Source: Parvibaculum sp036499025
GTDB lineage: Bacteria; Pseudomonadota; Alphaproteobacteria; Parvibaculales; Parvibaculaceae
Assembly (NCBI GenBank): GCA_036499025.1
Contig: DASYEM010000025.1
Coordinates: 1-54,885 of the forward strand
Reading direction: 5' to 3'
DNA length: 54,885 nucleotides
In this document: positions 51,439-54,885 of the stretch, in pieces
How the letters are laid out: each line of letters starts with the position of its first letter
Position numbering within the stretch: position 1 is the stretch's first letter
Program-made: the position numbers and the translations under genes
The notes under the pieces: generated by a model
The model's input: the letters and a program-made list of their open reading frames with translations, nothing else
Databases searched by the model: none
What the model was told of the DNA's origin: nothing

Positions 51439-52065
51439 TCAGAACCACCTCTCTGGAACGGTAATGACATCGCCGGGATGAACAAGCGTCTCTTGCGTCG
51501 CGTCTTCGGCTTCTTTCGAACCTTGGCCCGCGCGCTTGATTTCGAAATCCTCATCCTTGGCGCGGTAAGTAAAGCCGCCCGCCATGGCTACGGCGTTGAT
51601 GACGGTCATGCCGTTTGTGTAGGGATAATTGCCGGGATTCTTCACCTCGCCGACAATGTAAAATGGCCGATAGGTCATCACCTCCACACTGACGCGAGGA
51701 TCCTGCAGATAGTCGGGCTTCAGGGCGCTGATGATGTGTTTCTCGAAATCGCTCGCCGAGAGGCCACCCGCATCGACATTGCCGACGAGAGGCAACGCAA
51801 CCTTCCCGCCCCCATCGATCTGGAATGTGCCTGAAAGATCCGGCTGGCCAAAAACAGTGACCCTGACGCTGTCGCCTGCGCCAAGGCGATAATTGGGATC
51901 CTTGATTCCACTTGCCCCGCTGTTGCCCTGAGTGGTTGCGGGAGCATTCACTTGCGTGGGCGGCATCGCTTCCTGAGCAAAGGACGGCGTGGCCATAAGC
52001 GCGACGGCAAGCGCGAGGGCTGCTTGCCGCGCATAACGGGCTTTAACGTGTGGCGTCCTCTTCAT
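51439..52065 (-). CDS. Outer-membrane polysaccharide export protein (Wza/GumB-like)
   Basis: A 208-residue exported protein with signal peptide ending ATPSFAQ, a Poly_export domain (YRLGAGDSVRVTVFGQPDLSG, VALPLVGNVDAGGLS) and an SLBB domain (FYIVGEVKNPGNYPY, INAVAMAGG). It is shorter than E. coli Wza (about 380), has no lipobox Cys and no C-terminal amphipathic helix, so it resembles GumB-type proteins. It forms the periplasmic/outer-membrane exit path with the adjacent co-polymerase. Confidence 0.92.
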   Translation of the reverse strand: MKRTPHVKARYARQAALALAVALMATPSFAQEAMPPTQVNAPATTQGNSGASGIKDPNYRLGAGDSVRVTVFGQPDLSGTFQIDGGGKVALPLVGNVDAGGLSASDFEKHIISALKPDYLQDPRVSVEVMTYRPFYIVGEVKNPGNYPYTNGMTVINAVAMAGGFTYRAKDEDFEIKRAGQGSKEAEDATQETLVHPGDVITVPERWF

Positions 52066-52095
52066 TTCGGGTCTCCTCGCAATGCACGTCGATGG

Positions 52096-53568
52096 TTATT
52101 TGCGTCCATAGCTATCTTCAAAACGCACAATGTCGTCCTCGCCCAGATAGGCGCCCGACTGAACTTCGATGAGATGCAATGGGAGACGGCCCGGATTCTC
52201 CAGACGGTGCGTCGTGCCTTGCGAGATATAAGTCGACTCATTCTCGCGCAGGAGTTTCGTTTCGTCGCCGCAGGTGATGCGGGCGGTTCCGCTGACGACA
52301 ATCCAGTGTTCGGCGCGGTGATAATGCATCTGCAAGCTCAACTGAGCGCCGGGCTTCACCATGATGCGTTTGACCTGAAAGCGGTCGCCGAAATCGACGG
52401 TCTGATAAAATCCCCACGGCCGGTAGACGCGGCGGTGATGCATGGATTCGGTGCGGTTGTTCTTCGACAGCGCATCGACCATATGCCCGACATCGGCGCA
52501 GCGATCCGCCGAGGTGACGAGAATCGCGTCTTCGGTCGCTATGACCACGATATCGCTGAGGCCGAGGGCGGCGACCAGCGGGCCTTCGGTGCGGATGTAG
52601 GACCCGCTGACGTCTTCGGCGATGACGTCGCCATGCAGCACGTTGCCGTCGTCGTTACGCTCATGGGCGCCCATCAGCGCATGCCAGGAGCCGATATCGT
52701 TCCAGCCAAATTCCGCGGGAAGAACTGCAGCCCGGTCCGTCTGCTCCATGACGGCATAATCGATGGAGATGCTGGGCGAGGCTGAGAAGGCCTCTTCATC
52801 GAGATGGAAGAAGCGATCGTCATCATGCCCGTTGGCGATAGCACCGGCGCAGGCGCGCAAAATTTCGGGATGAAAGCGGTCGAGTTCCGCGAGATATTCG
52901 GCGGCGGGAAGCAGGAAGATGCCGGAATTCCAGTGGAAAGTGCCGCCGCGAAAATAGGTCTCCGCTGTCGGTTGGTCGGGCTTCTCGACGAATTGCTCGA
53001 GTTTGTGAACGCCATCAAGCCCACCAAGCGCCTCTCCCGCCTCAATATATCCATAACCTGTTTCCGGCCGCGTCGGTGTAATGCCGAATGTCACAAGATG
53101 ACCGAGCGCCGCAGCCGGAGCCGCCTGCATCACCGCGCGCCGCAGCCCCTCGACATCGGCAATGAGGTGATCGGACGGTTGCACGAACATGATGGCGTTG
53201 GGATCTCGCGCCACGAGAAGAAGCGCAGCGGCGGCGAGCGCAGGCGCCGTATTCCGACGGCAGGGCTCAAGCACAATACGCCACGGCTCGACGCCGATTT
53301 GCGTCAGTTGCTCGGCGACGTGAAAGCGGTGCTCTTCGCTTCCGATGACAAGCGGCGAGGCAAAAAACGGATCAGCGGTACGCGCTGCCGTTTCTTGCAG
53401 CATCGTCTTGTCGGAGATGAGCGGCAACAGCTGCTTGGGGTAAGACGAACGTGACAGCGGCCATAGCCTCGTGCCGGAGCCACCACACAAAAGCACTGGA
53501 TATATCTGTCGCGCTTTCTCTTTGGTCGCGGCATTCTGCGCCGCTTCGCTTTTCTCCATGACGTTCAT
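52096..53568 (-). CDS. manC: Mannose-1-phosphate guanylyltransferase / mannose-6-phosphate isomerase
   Basis: A 490-residue bifunctional type II enzyme. The N-terminal nucleotidyltransferase has LLCGGSGTRLWPLSR at 26-40, then FVQPSDHLI and FVEKPD; the C-terminal cupin isomerase has WGFYQTVDFGDRFQVKRIMVKPG and LQMHYHRAEHWIVVSGTA near 410. It makes GDP-mannose, the precursor for Gmd and Fcl encoded 17 kb away in the same locus. No phosphomannomutase gene is in the window, so mannose-1-phosphate must come from elsewhere. AAGGTGAG precedes ATG 53568. First gene of the minus-strand arm. Confidence 0.94.
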   Translation of the reverse strand: MNVMEKSEAAQNAATKEKARQIYPVLLCGGSGTRLWPLSRSSYPKQLLPLISDKTMLQETAARTADPFFASPLVIGSEEHRFHVAEQLTQIGVEPWRIVLEPCRRNTAPALAAAALLLVARDPNAIMFVQPSDHLIADVEGLRRAVMQAAPAAALGHLVTFGITPTRPETGYGYIEAGEALGGLDGVHKLEQFVEKPDQPTAETYFRGGTFHWNSGIFLLPAAEYLAELDRFHPEILRACAGAIANGHDDDRFFHLDEEAFSASPSISIDYAVMEQTDRAAVLPAEFGWNDIGSWHALMGAHERNDDGNVLHGDVIAEDVSGSYIRTEGPLVAALGLSDIVVIATEDAILVTSADRCADVGHMVDALSKNNRTESMHHRRVYRPWGFYQTVDFGDRFQVKRIMVKPGAQLSLQMHYHRAEHWIVVSGTARITCGDETKLLRENESTYISQGTTHRLENPGRLPLHLIEVQSGAYLGEDDIVRFEDSYGRK

Positions 53569-53699
53569 GGCTCACCTTTATCGATCGCTATCGCCATGGC
53601 TCTGCGCTTGTCGCGAAGCGGGCGAGTTCGGCGAAAATCTCGCATCGTGAGCGTGGCCGACACCATCGCGCCGTTCGAGTGATCAAAACGTGGCACGAG

Positions 53700-53715
53700 T
53701 GGCACGGCTGTAGCC
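53700..53715 (+). promoter_or_regulatory. Weak sigma-54-like site
   Basis: TGGCACGGCTGTAGCC keeps a perfect -24 TGGCACG block and GG-N10-GC spacing, but the -12 block is TAGCC rather than TTGCW. It reads toward the ECF sigma gene. No NtrC-like enhancer is seen nearby. Confidence 0.25.
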
Positions 53716-53770
53716 GTCAGGGCACCCGCGTGGATCGTGTGTCCCTATAAAAAGATTTGCGTTGGTGAGA

Positions 53771-53795
53771 GTGACAACGACCACGTTGTTGTCAC
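53771..53795. promoter_or_regulatory. Long palindrome upstream of the ECF sigma gene
   Basis: Arms GTGACAACGAC and GTTGTTGTCAC flank a 3-nt centre (CAC): 11 potential base pairs, all Watson-Crick except one G-T pair. It lies about 110 bp upstream of the sigma start codon and 200 bp upstream of manC. As DNA it is a strong operator candidate for a dimeric regulator; as RNA it could fold as a hairpin in the sigma leader. Confidence 0.55.
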
Positions 53796-53903
53796 AACCT
53801 CGCCTTTCTCGTCCCATAGTCTGCGGGTGTTGTGTTGGCACAGCGACCGGCAAGGTCTTCGCCCGAATTTCACGGCGACAATTTATGAGCGAGGAATGGG
53901 ACG

Positions 53904-54446
53904 ATGGATGATTTCATCGACGGAATTGAAGCTCATATCGCGGGGCTCCGACGATATGCTCTGGCCCTTGTCGGGAACATCGCTGACGCGGATGACCTGC
54001 TACAGGAGAGCCTGAGGCGGGTTCTTTCTTATGCTGCGGATCGCGATGATATCGAAAATTGGCAGGCCTATCTTTATACGACGATGCATAACGTCCGCAG
54101 CGGCAACTTCGCCAAGGCAAAAGCGGGCAATCACGTTCCGCTTGAAGATTTTGCCGAGCAGGTTTCGTGCCCGGCGCCTCAACATGCGCATATCGAATAT
54201 CAGGATCTCAATCGCGCACTGGCTCTGCTTCCCGCCGATCAAAAGGAAGTCGTGCTGCTTGTAGGGCTCGAGGGGCTTTCATACCGCGAAGTTGCGGATG
54301 CGCTCTCAATTCCATTGGGAACGGTGATGTCCCGGTTGAGCAGAGGCCGTGCGGCGCTGCGTCGCGCGATGAGCGGTCAACCGATCGACGAACAGGCCGA
54401 CGGAGCAGTTGACGATGCGGGCCTGCATGAAGCCGAAGCAAGCTGA
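53904..54446 (+). CDS. ECF-type RNA polymerase sigma factor
   Basis: A 180-residue group IV sigma factor. Region 2 is at about 8-75 (LRRYALALVGNIADADDLLQ, ESLRRVL, WQAYLYTTMHN) and region 4 at about 105-160 (LPADQKEVVLLVGLEGLSY, REVADALSIPLGTVMSRLSR). GAGGAATGGG precedes ATG 53904. It is transcribed away from manC across a shared regulatory region, which suggests a link to polysaccharide or envelope stress control. No anti-sigma gene follows; the anti-sigma-like protein at 32143 is the only candidate in the window. Confidence 0.9.
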   Translation: MDDFIDGIEAHIAGLRRYALALVGNIADADDLLQESLRRVLSYAADRDDIENWQAYLYTTMHNVRSGNFAKAKAGNHVPLEDFAEQVSCPAPQHAHIEYQDLNRALALLPADQKEVVLLVGLEGLSYREVADALSIPLGTVMSRLSRGRAALRRAMSGQPIDEQADGAVDDAGLHEAEAS

Positions 54447-54462
54447 CCGCTTCAGGCAGTTC

Positions 54463-54885
54463 TCAAAGATCGTAAAGCCAGTGCGGGCCGACGAATTCCC
54501 GCCCGTCATCTTGTCCCACTTCCGTTTCGATCAGGGCCGTGGTCTGCGCGTTGAGGCGCGAGATCAGATCGCGATGGCGTTCCGGCGATAGCGCCAGATT
54601 GTCGAGCTCGTTGGGATCGGTTTCGGTGTCGTAAAGCGCCAGATCATTATGCGCCAGAAGCGATTCCCAATCCGTCGGAATGTGATGCTCACCCATTGCG
54701 AAGAAGCGGGCGAATTTGTAACGGCCGTCGAAAACGCCCCTGTGCAGCCCGCGATTTGTCATCGACGGTCCGAGGTGGCCAAGTTTTAATGACTCCACGA
54801 AGAGCGCCCACATGCTTGGCGTCTTTCCCCCGCGCATCATGCCCTCCATTACTTGCGGGTCGATATAGAAGGGGACGCCGTAATT
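54463..54885 (-). CDS. Sulfatase family protein, C-terminal fragment (5' end outside window)
   Basis: The minus-strand frame is open from the window edge to a stop at 54463, so only the last 140 residues are present. RGVFDGRYKFARFF, then ALYDTETDPNELDNLALSPERH and a C-terminal helix match the C-terminal subdomain of arylsulfatase/phosphatase-superfamily proteins. The catalytic Cys/Ser and metal-binding residues lie upstream, outside the window, so activity cannot be judged. It converges on the ECF sigma gene with 16 bp between the stops. Confidence 0.75.
   Translation of the reverse strand, partial: NYGVPFYIDPQVMEGMMRGGKTPSMWALFVESLKLGHLGPSMTNRGLHRGVFDGRYKFARFFAMGEHHIPTDWESLLAHNDLALYDTETDPNELDNLALSPERHRDLISRLNAQTTALIETEVGQDDGREFVGPHWLYDL

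Larger units (their letters stand above)
53569..53903. promoter_or_regulatory. Divergent regulatory region between manC and the ECF sigma gene
   Basis: A 335-bp region without a gene. It holds two direct TGGCACG copies (53691-53697 and 53700-53706), a weak -24/-12-like site (53700-53715), an AT-rich stretch (CTATAAAAAGATTTG near 53744) and a long perfect palindrome (53771-53795). It must carry the promoters of the polysaccharide minus arm and of the sigma gene. Confidence 0.6.

Noticed and set aside
1..54885. Mobile elements, CRISPR arrays, tRNA or rRNA genes
   Set aside because: No transposase or integrase frame, no regularly spaced repeats, and no tRNA or rRNA sequence was recognised on either strand. 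A tRNA scan and self-alignment would settle it.

Overview
The window is about 55 kb of GC-rich DNA with tight, overlapping genes. It reads as a chromosomal segment of an alphaproteobacterium, most likely Hyphomicrobiales (Rhizobiales). Supporting signs are a NasS/NasT-controlled nitrate assimilation operon, an Entner-Doudoroff operon, a ChvI-like DNA-binding domain, and the ECF sigma/anti-sigma style. I assign no genus. I found no rRNA, tRNA, CRISPR array, insertion sequence or phage gene.

Layout. (1) 1-1503: the 3' end of an ExbD/TolR gene and an exported TPR protein, the tail of a TonB-type system. (2) 1535-7247: glk-zwf-pgl-edd-eda, a complete glucose-to-pyruvate plus glyceraldehyde-3-phosphate Entner-Doudoroff operon, followed by a VOC-fold protein. 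(3) 7869-18534, minus strand: nasT-nasS, a regulatory leader, then a nitrate transporter, nirB, nirD, nasA, hemD, mobB and mobA. Nitrate import, both reductases, siroheme precursor supply and molybdenum-cofactor maturation lie in one unit. The leader carries a good NtrC box and a -24/-12 sigma-54 promoter. (4) 18607-28083: a TetR repressor divergent from a plus-strand catabolic module: acyl-CoA dehydrogenase, thiolase, a two-subunit MaoC hydratase, SDR dehydrogenase and acyl-CoA ligase. Together these make one full beta-oxidation turn. A flavin reductase, a 52-residue protein, an unrecognised 375-residue protein and an alpha/beta hydrolase follow. The substrate is unknown.

(5) 28084-53568: an exopolysaccharide locus. 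A flank of glycosyltransferase, atypical response regulator, membrane-anchored peptidoglycan-binding protein and anti-sigma-like protein precedes two converging arms. The plus arm is glycosyltransferase-gmd-fcl-flippase-glycosyltransferase. The minus arm is manC-wza-wzc-two glycosyltransferases, then initiating sugar-phosphate transferase, glycosyltransferase, polymerase, glycosyltransferase, Tat-exported beta-helix protein and pyruvyl transferase. The predicted product is a Wzx/Wzy-dependent polysaccharide started by a hexose-1-phosphate (probably glucose), containing GDP-fucose-derived fucose and probably pyruvylated. (6) 53569-54885: a divergent regulatory region with a long perfect palindrome, an ECF sigma factor, and the 3' end of a sulfatase gene.

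The clearest new leads are the dual control of the nitrate operon (NtrC/sigma-54 plus NasST), the TetR-controlled catabolic module of unknown substrate with an RBS-sequestering hairpin, and the regulatory genes and palindromes that bracket the polysaccharide locus.
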